NCBI GenBank assembly: GCA_910589025.1
Contig: CAJURM010000001.1
Coordinates: forward strand, 124,001 to 188,000
Reading direction: 5' to 3'
DNA length: 64,000 nt
From: an uncultured Odoribacter sp.
GTDB lineage: Bacteria; Bacteroidota; Bacteroidia; Bacteroidales; Marinifilaceae
Under the pieces are notes generated by a model. The model saw nothing but the letters and a program-made list of their open reading frames with translations. It was not told the origin of the DNA and did no database searches. The stretch's first letter is position 1. Each line of letters starts with the position of its first letter. Positions 18,570 through 27,125 of this stretch are shown here, piece by piece. The translations under genes and the position numbers were made by a program.

Positions 18570-18573
18570 CTTT

Positions 18574-18921
18574 TTAATTATAAAAAAGAGGTACACCGGC
18601 AAACGGCATACCTCTTTGTCCTGTTATATTTTTCAGATTCATGCCGTTTTCACCGACGCACACTTTTCCCATAGAAACAGGTAGTTCTTCCTTCTCCAGC
18701 AAGAATACGTCGTCTGCCTGTGTCAAATTTTCCTGTGCACAACGAGCCTCACTGACAATCACCCCTTTTCGCGCCGATTTCAACAGAGCGCTTTCACACA
18801 CACATATCCGCACGGTAGAAATAGCTACCCTCTTGCCCAATGCGGCAAAAACGGCGTATCCTTTCCGGCTCCAGCGGGAAAAATAAAGCAATGCATTTCT
18901 ATATCGGAAACTCTTTTTCAT
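18574..18921 (-). CDS. Small protein upstream of bioB with TonB-receptor-like N-terminus
   Basis: This 115-residue ORF ends 4 bp before the bioB ATG. I do not recognise a characterised protein. Residues 15-32 (SRWSRKGYAVFAALGKRV) closely resemble, from memory, the N-terminal leader found on many Bacteroidales TonB-dependent receptors, where it precedes the signal-peptide hydrophobic stretch. Here that stretch is weak (RICVCESALLKSARKG) and no plug or barrel follows. The rest has no recognised domain. It could be a remnant of a receptor, a leader whose translation controls bioB, or a small biotin-linked protein. The tight spacing to bioB and open frame on the operon strand favour a real gene; function unknown. 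Confidence 0.6.
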   Translation of the reverse strand: MKKSFRYRNALLYFSRWSRKGYAVFAALGKRVAISTVRICVCESALLKSARKGVIVSEARCAQENLTQADDVFLLEKEELPVSMGKVCVGENGMNLKNITGQRGMPFAGVPLFYN

Positions 18922-18944
18922 ACACTCAATCGTGCCGCAAGTTA

Positions 18945-18956
18945 GTAAAATTTTAC
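18945..18956. promoter_or_regulatory. 12-bp perfect palindrome ahead of the biotin operon
   Basis: GTAAAATTTTAC is fully self-complementary and lies 24 bp upstream of the first ATG of the biotin operon, where an operator would overlap the promoter. It does not match the classical BirA box TTGTnAACC that I know. Confidence 0.35.
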
Positions 18957-19032
18957 ATGAAACGAAGCGATAAAGCGTATTTCATTCCCCTATCCTGTTT
19001 TTATGAAGAAAAAGGTTGAAACAGAACAATGG

Positions 19033-19065
19033 AGAGATACAAATGCCCCGTCCCTTTGTATCTCT
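19033..19065. repeat. Perfect 11-bp inverted repeat between bio and que operons
   Basis: AGAGATACAAA (19033-19043) and TTTGTATCTCT (19055-19065) are exact inverted copies around an 11-base C-rich loop. It lies in the 238-bp gap between the divergent biotin and queuosine operons. It could form a hairpin on either strand, but no transcript clearly ends here, so an operator role is equally possible. Confidence 0.45.
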
Positions 19066-19100
19066 TTAAGCGGTTTTTGACAGAGAAAGTATTTGCTACG

Positions 19101-19131
19101 TTGGCGAAACATCGAAAATTATATACTTTTA
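19101..19131 (+). promoter_or_regulatory. Possible promoter of queC-queD-queE
   Basis: TTGG (19101-19104) is separated by 19 bp from TACTTTTA (19124-19131), one base off the TAnnTTTG -7 consensus, and lies about 30 bp before the queC ATG. No preQ1 riboswitch core is visible in the leader. Confidence 0.35.
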
Positions 19132-19159
19132 TGCCGGAAAATAAGAAATGATATAAACC

Positions 19160-19843
19160 ATGAAAAAAGCGATTGTTCTGTTATCCGGAGGACTGGATTC
19201 TACGACCGCACTCTATGTGGCAAAAAGTCAGGGATTTGACGAACTCTATGCCATTACATTCAAATACGGGCAGAAACACGACAAGGAAATCCGGAGCGCC
19301 GTGGCTGTGGCGCAACAGGCCGGAGTGAAGGAACACAAGATTGTTGAACTCCTGTTGAATCAGTGGAAAGGCTGTTCCCTGACCGACCCGGAAATGGAAA
19401 TACATGACGGAGATGTTGCACGGAATACCATTCCGGATACATACGTTCCTGCACGAAATATGGTATTCCTGTCCGTAGCGGCTTCATACGCCGATGCTTT
19501 AGGAATCACAGATATCTTTATCGGAGTCAGTGAGGTGGACTACTCCGGCTATGTGGACTGTCGGGAAGAATTCATACGTTCTATGGAGCAAACCATCAAC
19601 CTGGGTACCGTTTTAGGAGCCGAACAGAAGCGTAAAATCAAACTCCATGCCCCTTTCCTGCACATGACTAAAGCGGAAGAGATTAAATTAGGTACTGCTT
19701 TAGGCGTTGATTTTGGATTGACGTGGAGTTGCTACCGCGGAACCGATAAACCGTGCTGTACATGTGATAGTTGTTTGCTGCGTGCTAAAGCCTTTCATGA
19801 AGCGGGGATTGAAGACCCGCTACTTAACGAACCGGAACACTAA
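19160..19843 (+). CDS. queC: 7-cyano-7-deazaguanine (preQ0) synthase
   Basis: QueC makes preQ0 from 7-carboxy-7-deazaguanine, ammonia and ATP, the last step before the queuosine base precursor is reduced. The 227-residue protein begins with the PP-loop ATPase motif LLSGGLDSTTAL. The C-terminus carries the zinc-binding cysteines C-x8-C-x2-C-x2-C (SCYRGTDKPCCTCDSCLL region). PARNMVFLS near residue 95 is also characteristic. It starts a three-gene operon with queD after 9 bp and then queE. Reductase QueF and the GTP cyclohydrolase FolE are not nearby. Confidence 0.96.
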   Translation: MKKAIVLLSGGLDSTTALYVAKSQGFDELYAITFKYGQKHDKEIRSAVAVAQQAGVKEHKIVELLLNQWKGCSLTDPEMEIHDGDVARNTIPDTYVPARNMVFLSVAASYADALGITDIFIGVSEVDYSGYVDCREEFIRSMEQTINLGTVLGAEQKRKIKLHAPFLHMTKAEEIKLGTALGVDFGLTWSCYRGTDKPCCTCDSCLLRAKAFHEAGIEDPLLNEPEH

Positions 19844-19852
19844 TACCATCCC

Positions 19853-20392
19853 ATGATTATTCGTAAACTATATAAATTCGAAGCCGCCCACATCGTGCGT
19901 AACTGTTCGTCGGTACTTTGCCGGGAGAACATACACGGCCATTCCTACATTGTGGAAGTTTTCATCACCTCCGACAAACTCGACCGGGGATGTATGGTTA
20001 TGGATTTCGGTTTGCTCCACCAGGTAAAAATGTTTATTGACAGTTTCGACCATTCCTATTCACTTTGGACGGGGGAAGATACTGAATTTAAACAGTTTAT
20101 ATACGTCTACAACCGGAGAGTGGCAGAACTGCCTGTATCTCCTTCGGCAGAAGGTTATGCCTTGCTTTTTTTCTATGCTATTGACCGTATCTTAAGAAAT
20201 ACGACATTTTGTAACGGAGAAGGACACGTGCAATTGTCGTCCGTGCGGGTACACGAAACCGCTACCGGATATGCAGAAGCCTTCCGGGATGATATGAAGT
20301 TTATAACATTCACCGGAAAAGACCTTCGCTTTACCGAAGGCATCCGGAAAGAATGGGAATCACCTGATTGGTGGGATACACTTGCCGAATGA
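19853..20392 (+). CDS. queD: 6-carboxytetrahydropterin synthase QueD
   Basis: QueD converts dihydroneopterin triphosphate to 6-carboxy-5,6,7,8-tetrahydropterin, the second step of preQ0 synthesis. The 179-residue protein is longer than the 120 residues of E. coli QueD. Zinc and catalytic residues are visible: FEAAHIVRNC with the first histidine, CRENIHGHSY with the HGH pair and an upstream cysteine, MVMDFGLLHQV, FDHSY, and a glutamate in RVHETATGYAEA. The extra length lies mostly between DHSY and HET, and in the C-terminal tail. Gene order queC-queD-queE supports this assignment over a biopterin-pathway PTPS. Its stop overlaps the queE start. Confidence 0.92.
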   Translation: MIIRKLYKFEAAHIVRNCSSVLCRENIHGHSYIVEVFITSDKLDRGCMVMDFGLLHQVKMFIDSFDHSYSLWTGEDTEFKQFIYVYNRRVAELPVSPSAEGYALLFFYAIDRILRNTTFCNGEGHVQLSSVRVHETATGYAEAFRDDMKFITFTGKDLRFTEGIRKEWESPDWWDTLAE

Positions 20393-21216
20393 ATATGTCT
20401 CGTCTCATATTGGCCGAAGATGGCATTTTCCCCATTGTATGGGATGCCGCAGGCAACAGGCTGCCGCAGCTTCCCGCTTCGGGTTTCGATTTCCCTGGAA
20501 CCATCCAGGGGGAAGGAAAATTGAATGGTGTACCATCCTTGTTTATTCGACTTTCTGGATGTAATCTGCACTGTGTTTGGAAACAGCCGGACGGAAGCCT
20601 CTCCGAATGTGATACCGCCTATGCCTCCTACCGTGTGCGCCATTCCGTCTCTCTCTCCATTGAAGAGATAAGTCAAATTGTATATCACAATACAACTCAT
20701 TTAAAACACATTGTCATTACAGGAGGTGAACCCTTCCTACAGGCAAAATCTCTTAAACAATTGTGTATAAAATTAAAACAAATCAAAGATTATCATATTA
20801 CCGTGGAAACCAATGCCACGATTTTTGATGAAGAATTGGCCGGTTATATCGACTTTTTCAGTCTTTCACCGAAATTGTCCGCTTCCGCTCCGGCTGCTCC
20901 GTATACTGAATTGCATGAAAATAAAAGAATGCAACCCAGTATAATACAATGCTTTATTACCCACAGTCTTCAATACCACAAATCCTTTCAACTGAAATTC
21001 GTCTGTTCCGGTAAACAGGACATCGAGGAAATACAACACCTGCTTTCTCAATTGCAAGGTTGGAAGAACGAAGATGTTCTCCTCATGCCATTAGGTGCCG
21101 ACCCAATGGCACTTCAGCAAAATGTCCGGCAAGTGCTTGAATACTGCATCCGCAATGACTGGCGTTATTGTAATCGCCTTCATCTCTCCCTTTTTGGCAA
21201 CAAGACCGGGGTGTAA
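20389..21216 (+). CDS. queE: 7-carboxy-7-deazaguanine synthase QueE with expanded cysteine motif
   Basis: QueE is the radical-SAM enzyme that contracts carboxytetrahydropterin to 7-carboxy-7-deazaguanine. The start used here is the ATG at 20389, overlapping the queD TGA (ATGA); an upstream ATG at 20368 would give 7 more residues inside queD. The 275-residue protein has TIQGEG (about residues 38-43) and FIRLSGCNLHC. The cluster cysteines read C58-x3-C62-x11-C74, with CDT at the last, rather than the common CxxxCxxC: an eight-residue-plus insertion separates the second and third cysteine. Other QueE families also carry insertions here. The next motif, ITGGEPFLQ, is intact. It ends flush against recQ on the other strand. 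Confidence 0.9.
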   Translation: MNMSRLILAEDGIFPIVWDAAGNRLPQLPASGFDFPGTIQGEGKLNGVPSLFIRLSGCNLHCVWKQPDGSLSECDTAYASYRVRHSVSLSIEEISQIVYHNTTHLKHIVITGGEPFLQAKSLKQLCIKLKQIKDYHITVETNATIFDEELAGYIDFFSLSPKLSASAPAAPYTELHENKRMQPSIIQCFITHSLQYHKSFQLKFVCSGKQDIEEIQHLLSQLQGWKNEDVLLMPLGADPMALQQNVRQVLEYCIRNDWRYCNRLHLSLFGNKTGV

Positions 21217-23109
21217 TCACTTCACAGAAAGCAGTATCGGTGTTTTGTAATAAATCCGGTTTTCATCCAGTAGTACCCGGATTTGTGCCAATACCTCCTT
21301 TTCATCCCCCTGAACTTCCCGTACCAATGCCTTTAATTCCATATCCTGCCTGCCAAGAATCTCCAGAAGAGAATTCCGTATCGCTTTTCTGTCGGGACGC
21401 GGCTTTTTGTTTTGCAGGCATACATCACAGATTCCACAAGGTATCGTTTCTTTCTGTCCGAAATAACGAATCAGGGAAAGTTGGCGGCAGGTATCGGGTT
21501 CTTCGATATACCTTACCATCTCCCTCACTTTTCCCTCATAGGCTTTTTTCCGGTCTTCATAAGCCTCTTTACCAATGGTCACATAACCTACTGGCAGTCG
21601 GGGCTGGTGGTATACCACATAAGGACGGTCATTCCCCGGCACATAGCTGATGATTTTCACCCGTGCCAGGGTTATCAGCGCTTCATAAACCCTCCGCCTG
21701 TTTGCTCCCAATTCATCGGCAAGAGCCTGTTCGTTCAGATAGATATATTGCACGAATATTCCTGCATATCTCCGCATCAATAATATCAGCAACCGTTCTG
21801 TAAATTCATTTTCCGGTACGTAGCTGTCCAGTCGTTCCCGCGATACTAAAAAACAGATGCGCGAGCGGGAATTGACATCCGTCGTGCATTCCAGGTATCC
21901 TCCAACCTGCAAAATATTCAGTGCCGACAACGTCCGTACCTGATCCAGTTTGAAATTCCGGATAAAATCAATCACATCAAATTCAAAAGCAAACCCCTCG
22001 CCTGCACCTTCTGCAATCTGGAAATAGTTGCCAAGACACTCATACACCCGGCGGATAAAACTCTTATCGGGATACCCTTGGGTGATACGCTCTTTCAAAG
22101 CCGTGACTGTTGCCTCATTACAGAGCAATACAGCGTATGCTTTCTGTCCATCCCGTCCGGCTCTCCCCGCTTCCTGGAAATAGGCTTCCGGGCTGTCCGG
22201 TATATCGAAATGAACAACCACCCGCACATCCGGCTTGTCGATACCCATACCAAAGGCATTCGTAGACACCATCACCCGCACCAGATTATCTTTCCAGTCT
22301 TCCTGCTTTTTTTCGCGCAACAACGGGGAAAGTCCGGCGTGGTAGAAATCACTCCCGATCCCATTTTCATTCAGAAACCGGGACAACTCTTCTGCCCGAT
22401 CTCTTTTTCTGACATACACAATGGCGCTGCCCTGCACCCGGGACAGGATATGTAGCAATTCATCCAGCTTGTTGTTTACTTTCCGAACCACATAAGCCAG
22501 GTTATCTCGTCTGAAACTCTTGGATAATACATACTCCTCACGGAAATTCAGTTGTTTCTGAATATCCCGTACCACCTCCGGAGTGGCGGTAGCTGTCAAT
22601 GCCAGCACCGGAGCCTGGGGGAAAAAAGTCCTCACTTCCGCAATGCGCAGGTATGACGGACGAAAATCATAGCCCCACTGGGAGATGCAATGGGCTTCAT
22701 CCACAGCAATCAGCCCGACCTGCATCTGCTTCAAGCGTGTCCGAAACTTTTCCGATGCCAGCCGTTCCGGTGAGATGTAAAGGAACTTTATGCCATTATA
22801 TATACATTTGTTTATCACGGATTCCACCTGGTCGGGCGCCATTCCAGTATAAAGAGCTTCTGCCGGGATATTCCGGGCTTTCAGATCTTCCACTTGGTCT
22901 TTCATCAAAGCGATCAGGGGCGTAATAACCAATCCCATACCCTCCATTGCCAGTGCCGACACTTGGTAAGTAATCGACTTCCCTCCGCCTGTCGGCATCA
23001 AAGCAAGAGTATCCTTGCCCGACAGAACGGCACGGATAATCTCTTCCTGCAGACTACGGAACTCCTCATAGTTCCAATACTGTTTTAATAATTCTCTGAT
23101 GCCGGACAT
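21217..23109 (-). CDS. recQ: ATP-dependent DNA helicase RecQ
   Basis: RecQ unwinds DNA 3'-5' in recombination and repair. The 630-residue protein has motif I MPTGGGKSITYQ (about residues 38-50), DEAH as VDEAHCISQWG near 137, motif VI QEAGRAGRDG near 315, and an RQC zinc site with four cysteines (CRQL...CGICDVC, about 555-585). After the RQC region little sequence remains, so an HRDC domain is probably missing. Its stop touches the queE stop with no gap. It is divergent from guaB, and a perfect -7 box precedes it. Confidence 0.94.
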   Translation of the reverse strand: MSGIRELLKQYWNYEEFRSLQEEIIRAVLSGKDTLALMPTGGGKSITYQVSALAMEGMGLVITPLIALMKDQVEDLKARNIPAEALYTGMAPDQVESVINKCIYNGIKFLYISPERLASEKFRTRLKQMQVGLIAVDEAHCISQWGYDFRPSYLRIAEVRTFFPQAPVLALTATATPEVVRDIQKQLNFREEYVLSKSFRRDNLAYVVRKVNNKLDELLHILSRVQGSAIVYVRKRDRAEELSRFLNENGIGSDFYHAGLSPLLREKKQEDWKDNLVRVMVSTNAFGMGIDKPDVRVVVHFDIPDSPEAYFQEAGRAGRDGQKAYAVLLCNEATVTALKERITQGYPDKSFIRRVYECLGNYFQIAEGAGEGFAFEFDVIDFIRNFKLDQVRTLSALNILQVGGYLECTTDVNSRSRICFLVSRERLDSYVPENEFTERLLILLMRRYAGIFVQYIYLNEQALADELGANRRRVYEALITLARVKIISYVPGNDRPYVVYHQPRLPVGYVTIGKEAYEDRKKAYEGKVREMVRYIEEPDTCRQLSLIRYFGQKETIPCGICDVCLQNKKPRPDRKAIRNSLLEILGRQDMELKALVREVQGDEKEVLAQIRVLLDENRIYYKTPILLSVK

Positions 23110-23129
23110 GGTGATTCAGCTTGGAAAGA

Positions 23130-23137
23130 CAAAGGTA
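23130..23137 (-). promoter_or_regulatory. -7 box for recQ
   Basis: Read on the minus strand this is TACCTTTG, an exact TAnnTTTG match, 20 bp before the recQ ATG. A weaker plus-strand candidate for guaB, TAATTTCG, is at 23229-23236. Confidence 0.5.
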
Positions 23138-23267
23138 AGAAAAAGTTGAAACAGTTTAAAAGTTGCAGAATTGAAGGAGAAAAAAGAAAAAAGGTAGAGT
23201 AAGAAGATGGATAAATCCGGATTTTTAGTAATTTCGCCAAAATATTTTAAACTCAAAATCATTTACA

Positions 23268-24737
23268 ATGTCGTTCATAGAAGATAGAATTACAGCCGAA
23301 GGATTAACCTTTGATGATGTGCTTTTAGTACCGGCTTATTCGGAAGTTTTGCCGCGCAATGTGGATTTGACTTCCCGTTTTTCCAAAGGAATCGAACTGA
23401 AAACGCCTATTGTTTCTGCAGCCATGGATACAGTGACGGAGGCTGCCATGGCTATTGCCATTGCCCGGGAAGGAGGTATCGGTGTAATTCACAAGAATAT
23501 GACCATTGCGGAGCAGGCGCGCCAGGTGGAAATGGTAAAAAGAGCAGAAAACGGGATGATTTATGCTCCCGTGACGATCCAGCCATACAAAACCGTACAG
23601 GATGCCCTCAATCTGATGAAAGAGTTTAAAATTGGAGGCATTCCCGTTGTGGATAATGATAACACCTTGGTCGGTATTGTCACCAACCGCGACTTGCGTT
23701 TTGAAGGTCGGATGGACAAACAGATCAAAGAGGTTATGACCAGCGAGAGGCTGATTACCACCACCGAAAGTACGGACCTGCAAAAAGCGGCAGAGATACT
23801 CCAGCAGCACAAAATTGAAAAACTTCCCGTTGTCGACAAAAACAACAAACTCATAGGTCTGGTAACCTACAAAGACATTACCAAAGCTAAAGACAAACCG
23901 TTGGCTTCCAAAGACTCCAAAGGACGTCTGAGGGTGGCTGCCGGTGTGGGCGTTACTGCCGACACGATGGAGCGTGTGGAAGCTCTGGTGAAAGCAAATG
24001 TTGACGCCATTATTATTGACACTGCCCACGGTCACTCCAAAGGGGTAATTGACATGCTGAAAAAAGTCAGAAGCACCTACCCCGAACTGCAGATTGTTGT
24101 GGGGAATATCGCTACTGCTGAAGCTGCCATTGCCCTGGCGGAAGCAGGTGCCGATGCCGTAAAAGTAGGTATAGGTCCGGGTTCCATCTGTACAACGCGT
24201 ATCATTGCCGGTGTGGGTGTGCCCCAGTTGACTGCCATTTATAACGTGGCCAAAGAGATGAAAAAACGGGGTGTGCCCGTCATTGCCGACGGCGGACTAA
24301 GGTATTCGGGCGACATTGTGAAAGCACTGGCAGCCGGAGCAAGTGCCGTCATGGCAGGGTCTCTGTTTGCGGGAGTGGAAGAATCTCCGGGCGAGACCAT
24401 CATCTACAACGGACGTAAATTCAAATCCTACCGCGGCATGGGGTCGCTGGAAGCCATGCAGAAAGGTTCCAAAGACCGTTATTTCCAGGATGCCGAAGAC
24501 GATATCAAGAAATTGGTTCCGGAAGGCATTGTAGCTCGCGTACCGTTCAAAGGTTCCCTGTATGAGGTCATCTATCAGATGATTGGCGGACTGAGAGCCG
24601 GTATGGGATATTGCGGAGCTCACAACATCGAAGAACTGCACCAAGCCAAATTTGTTAAAATCACGAGTTCCGGTATGGCGGAAAGCCATGCCCACGATGT
24701 GACCATCACCAGCGAAGCGCCCAATTACAGCAGATAA
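23268..24737 (+). CDS. guaB: IMP dehydrogenase
   Basis: GuaB oxidises IMP to XMP with NAD, the committed step to guanine nucleotides; guaA, the next enzyme, is in this window at 51734. The 489-residue protein is a TIM barrel interrupted by two CBS domains (about residues 95-210; for example TVQDALNLMKEF and EVMTSERLITT). The catalytic cysteine is C308 in GPGSICTTRII, and the flap motif YRGMGSLEAM is near 385. It is transcribed away from recQ and is followed after 63 bp by a lipoprotein gene. Confidence 0.97.
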   Translation: MSFIEDRITAEGLTFDDVLLVPAYSEVLPRNVDLTSRFSKGIELKTPIVSAAMDTVTEAAMAIAIAREGGIGVIHKNMTIAEQARQVEMVKRAENGMIYAPVTIQPYKTVQDALNLMKEFKIGGIPVVDNDNTLVGIVTNRDLRFEGRMDKQIKEVMTSERLITTTESTDLQKAAEILQQHKIEKLPVVDKNNKLIGLVTYKDITKAKDKPLASKDSKGRLRVAAGVGVTADTMERVEALVKANVDAIIIDTAHGHSKGVIDMLKKVRSTYPELQIVVGNIATAEAAIALAEAGADAVKVGIGPGSICTTRIIAGVGVPQLTAIYNVAKEMKKRGVPVIADGGLRYSGDIVKALAAGASAVMAGSLFAGVEESPGETIIYNGRKFKSYRGMGSLEAMQKGSKDRYFQDAEDDIKKLVPEGIVARVPFKGSLYEVIYQMIGGLRAGMGYCGAHNIEELHQAKFVKITSSGMAESHAHDVTITSEAPNYSR

Positions 24738-24756
24738 TACAGGTTCATAGAGAGAG

Positions 24757-24778
24757 GATTCGGCTACAATGCCGGATC
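24757..24778 (+). terminator. Hairpin after guaB
   Basis: GATTCGGC and GCCGGATC (one T-G pair) form an 8-bp stem with a six-base loop, 20 bp after the guaB stop. The following bases are CTTTCTCCCC, without a long U run, so termination would be weak or partial. Confidence 0.4.
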
Positions 24779-24800
24779 TTTCTCCCCATAAACACACATC

Positions 24801-25643
24801 ATGAAATTTATACATTCTGTTTGCCTTTTGTTTCTGATCACATCCTGTCATTTCTTGCCCAGCAAGGAAGAGGATAAAGTTGTAGCAACCGTTTTTGATG
24901 CGGAACTCATGTATTCCGAGGTTGCCGGTATCATCCCGCCCCGTACAGGCAAAGACGATAGCATACTGATGTCCCGCAACTACGTACGCAACTGGATTAC
25001 CAAACAATTGTTGCTCTACAAAGCCATCGAAAACCTGTCGGATGAAGAAAAAGATATCCAGAAGCAGGTGGAAGACTACCAAACCACCGTATTGATCTAC
25101 CGTTACAAGCAGAAACTGATTACCCAGAAACTGTCGGAAGAAGTTGAAAACGAAGAAATAGAAAAATATTACGAGGAGAATAAAGTCAATTTCGTATTGT
25201 CCACCCCCATCGTAAAAGCTGTATTCTTTATTTTGCCGAAAACGGCTCCCCATCTGGTCCAGATGCGGAAATGGTTTAAATCGGAAAAACAGGAGGACCA
25301 GGACCTGCTGGACGATTATTGCATCACCCACGCCAAAAAATACGACGATTTCCACAACAACTGGATTGAGATGAAATTCCTTTTCAATCTGGTGCCGGGA
25401 GATGTAACCAAGCTGGAAAACGAACTCCGGCAAAACCAAAAAATCATCAAAGAGGACGACGAAAACTACTACTTCCTGAAAATAACAGAGGTATACAAGG
25501 AACAGAACGTTGCCCCTCTGGACTATGTGCGGGACGAAATCACGCTGATACTGAAAAACAAGAAAAAAATCGAATTTGAAAGCGAACTTGAAAAACAGAT
25601 CAACGAAGAAGCCGTGCGGAAAAAGCATGTAAAAATATACTAA
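24801..25643 (+). CDS. SurA-N-like periplasmic lipoprotein without obvious PPIase domain
   Basis: The 280-residue protein has a lipoprotein signal peptide (LLFLITSCHFLPSK), so it should be anchored to a membrane facing the periplasm. The middle is a helical region with RNYVRNWITKQLLLYKAIENLSDEEKDIQ, which looks like the chaperone N-domain of the SurA/PpiC/PrsA group. The C-terminal half keeps only a hint of the parvulin fold (VKAVFFILPKTAPHLVQ) and lacks the repeated catalytic pattern seen in its neighbour. It lies between guaB and a full SurA-like gene, so a role in outer-membrane protein folding is inferred. Confidence 0.7.
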   Translation: MKFIHSVCLLFLITSCHFLPSKEEDKVVATVFDAELMYSEVAGIIPPRTGKDDSILMSRNYVRNWITKQLLLYKAIENLSDEEKDIQKQVEDYQTTVLIYRYKQKLITQKLSEEVENEEIEKYYEENKVNFVLSTPIVKAVFFILPKTAPHLVQMRKWFKSEKQEDQDLLDDYCITHAKKYDDFHNNWIEMKFLFNLVPGDVTKLENELRQNQKIIKEDDENYYFLKITEVYKEQNVAPLDYVRDEITLILKNKKKIEFESELEKQINEEAVRKKHVKIY

Positions 25644-25772
25644 ATTCCTTGTAAAAACTGAAAGCCGCATGGAATTTAAAGGATTTATTCCCCCCGTTTG
25701 AATAAAATATATTAGTTTAGGGGCTTGATAAAAAATAGGGAAAGAATATAAATTCATAAACATCATAATTAT

Positions 25773-27107
25773 ATGAGAAAGTGTTTGTTATTGCTCGTTC
25801 TGTCAATACTTTCGGTATATCTCTCCGCTCAGAGTAATGTAGTGGACAAAATTGTGGCCATCGTCGGAGAGGAAATCATACTGAAATCGGACATCGAAAA
25901 CGAATTTCTCAGTGAACAGAGCCAGGGCATCATCTCTTCATCCAGTGACTATCGCGTCGATATTCTGGAGAAGCAATTGATACAAAAACTCTTGGTTGCC
26001 CAGGCAAAAATCGATAGTATTGTTGTTACGGAAGACGAAGTGGAGGCGGAAGTAAACAGCCGGATTCAATATTTCACGAGTGTATTGGGCTCCAAAGAGC
26101 GGGTGGAGAGTTATTTCAACAAAACCATCGCTGACATCAAAAACGACTTGCGTGCCCCTACCCGTGAAAAGCTGATTGCAGAAAACATGCAGCAACACAT
26201 CGTGAACAAAATCCGGAGCACACCCTCGGAAATTAAAGCCTACTACAAAAAGTTAGCCAAAGATAGTCTGCCGGACATTCCCGACAAATACGAAATCCAG
26301 CAGATTGTCTTGAAACCAACCATCAGTGATGCCGAAAAAGAGCGTCTGCGGGACCGCTTGCGCGAATTCAGAGACCAGATACTCAATGGAGAAAAGACAT
26401 TCAACACCTTAGCCGTACTCTACTCGGAAGACGGTGCGTCCAGCCGGGGCGGTGAATTGGGATATATGTCAAAAACCGAAATGGTGCCTGAATTTGCAGA
26501 AGCCGCCTTTAACCTGAAACCGGGTAAAATATCCAAAATTGTGGAAACGGAGTTCGGTTTCCACATTATTCAGCTCATCGATCGCCAGGGGGAGAAAATC
26601 AACGTGCGGCATATCATTCTCCAGCCCAAAGTAACGGACGAAGAGCGCGAAGAGGCTCTGCATCGCTTAGATACCATCCGTACGTATATTATGGACAAAA
26701 AAATGACCTTTGAAGAAGCTGCCCACTACTTCTCCACCGACAAGAAAACCCGTAATAACGGAGGACTGGTAGCAGCGGCGGACGGTGATTCACGTATTGA
26801 AAAGGCGGCTATCGGCGGCGAGACGGCACGTCAGGTAAACCGGATGAAAGTAGGCCAGGTATCGGAACCGTTCAACGAACGCACCGAACACGGAGAAGAG
26901 CTTAAAATCGTGAAGATAAAGGCATTTTATCCCCAACACAAAGCCAACCTGGATGACGACTGGATGATCTTTGAAATGATGCTGAAACGGGATAAACAGA
27001 TGGAAAAATTAGAAAAATGGATCAAAGAAAAACAAGCCAATACCTACATCCATTTGGACGATGATTATAAGAAATCAAAATTCAGATATAACGGCTGGAT
27101 AAAATAA
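25773..27107 (+). CDS. SurA-like peptidyl-prolyl isomerase, two parvulin domains
   Basis: This 444-residue protein starts with a signal peptide (LLLVLSILSVYLSAQS) followed by the SurA N-terminal pattern VDKIVAIVGEEIILKSDIENE. Two parvulin repeats follow: the first, about residues 170-275, has FNTLAVLYSEDGASSRGGELGY and EFGFHIIQLIDRQG; the second, about 278-385, has VRHIILQP and FEEAAHYFSTDKKTRNNGG. SurA carries outer-membrane proteins across the periplasm to the Bam complex. The gene is next to other envelope-biogenesis genes (OstA-like at 28124). It could also be called a general PpiC-family protein; the two-domain layout favours SurA. Confidence 0.88.
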   Translation: MRKCLLLLVLSILSVYLSAQSNVVDKIVAIVGEEIILKSDIENEFLSEQSQGIISSSSDYRVDILEKQLIQKLLVAQAKIDSIVVTEDEVEAEVNSRIQYFTSVLGSKERVESYFNKTIADIKNDLRAPTREKLIAENMQQHIVNKIRSTPSEIKAYYKKLAKDSLPDIPDKYEIQQIVLKPTISDAEKERLRDRLREFRDQILNGEKTFNTLAVLYSEDGASSRGGELGYMSKTEMVPEFAEAAFNLKPGKISKIVETEFGFHIIQLIDRQGEKINVRHIILQPKVTDEEREEALHRLDTIRTYIMDKKMTFEEAAHYFSTDKKTRNNGGLVAAADGDSRIEKAAIGGETARQVNRMKVGQVSEPFNERTEHGEELKIVKIKAFYPQHKANLDDDWMIFEMMLKRDKQMEKLEKWIKEKQANTYIHLDDDYKKSKFRYNGWIK

Positions 27108-27125
27108 CCTCAAAAGAAGCGAGTG

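Noticed and set aside
19066..19159. preQ1 riboswitch before queC
   Set aside because: The short conserved C-rich hairpin and A-rich tail of preQ1-I/II were not seen; the leader is also short after the proposed -7 box.
23325..24035. 236-codon minus-strand ORF
   Set aside because: Fully antisense to guaB, with no recognisable motifs; a shadow of codon bias.
24297..25766. 489-codon minus-strand ORF
   Set aside because: It lies antisense to guaB and the SurA-N-like lipoprotein gene; its translation is dominated by Phe, Val and Gln, as expected from the reverse complement of Lys/Glu-rich coding DNA, and shows no domain or signal.
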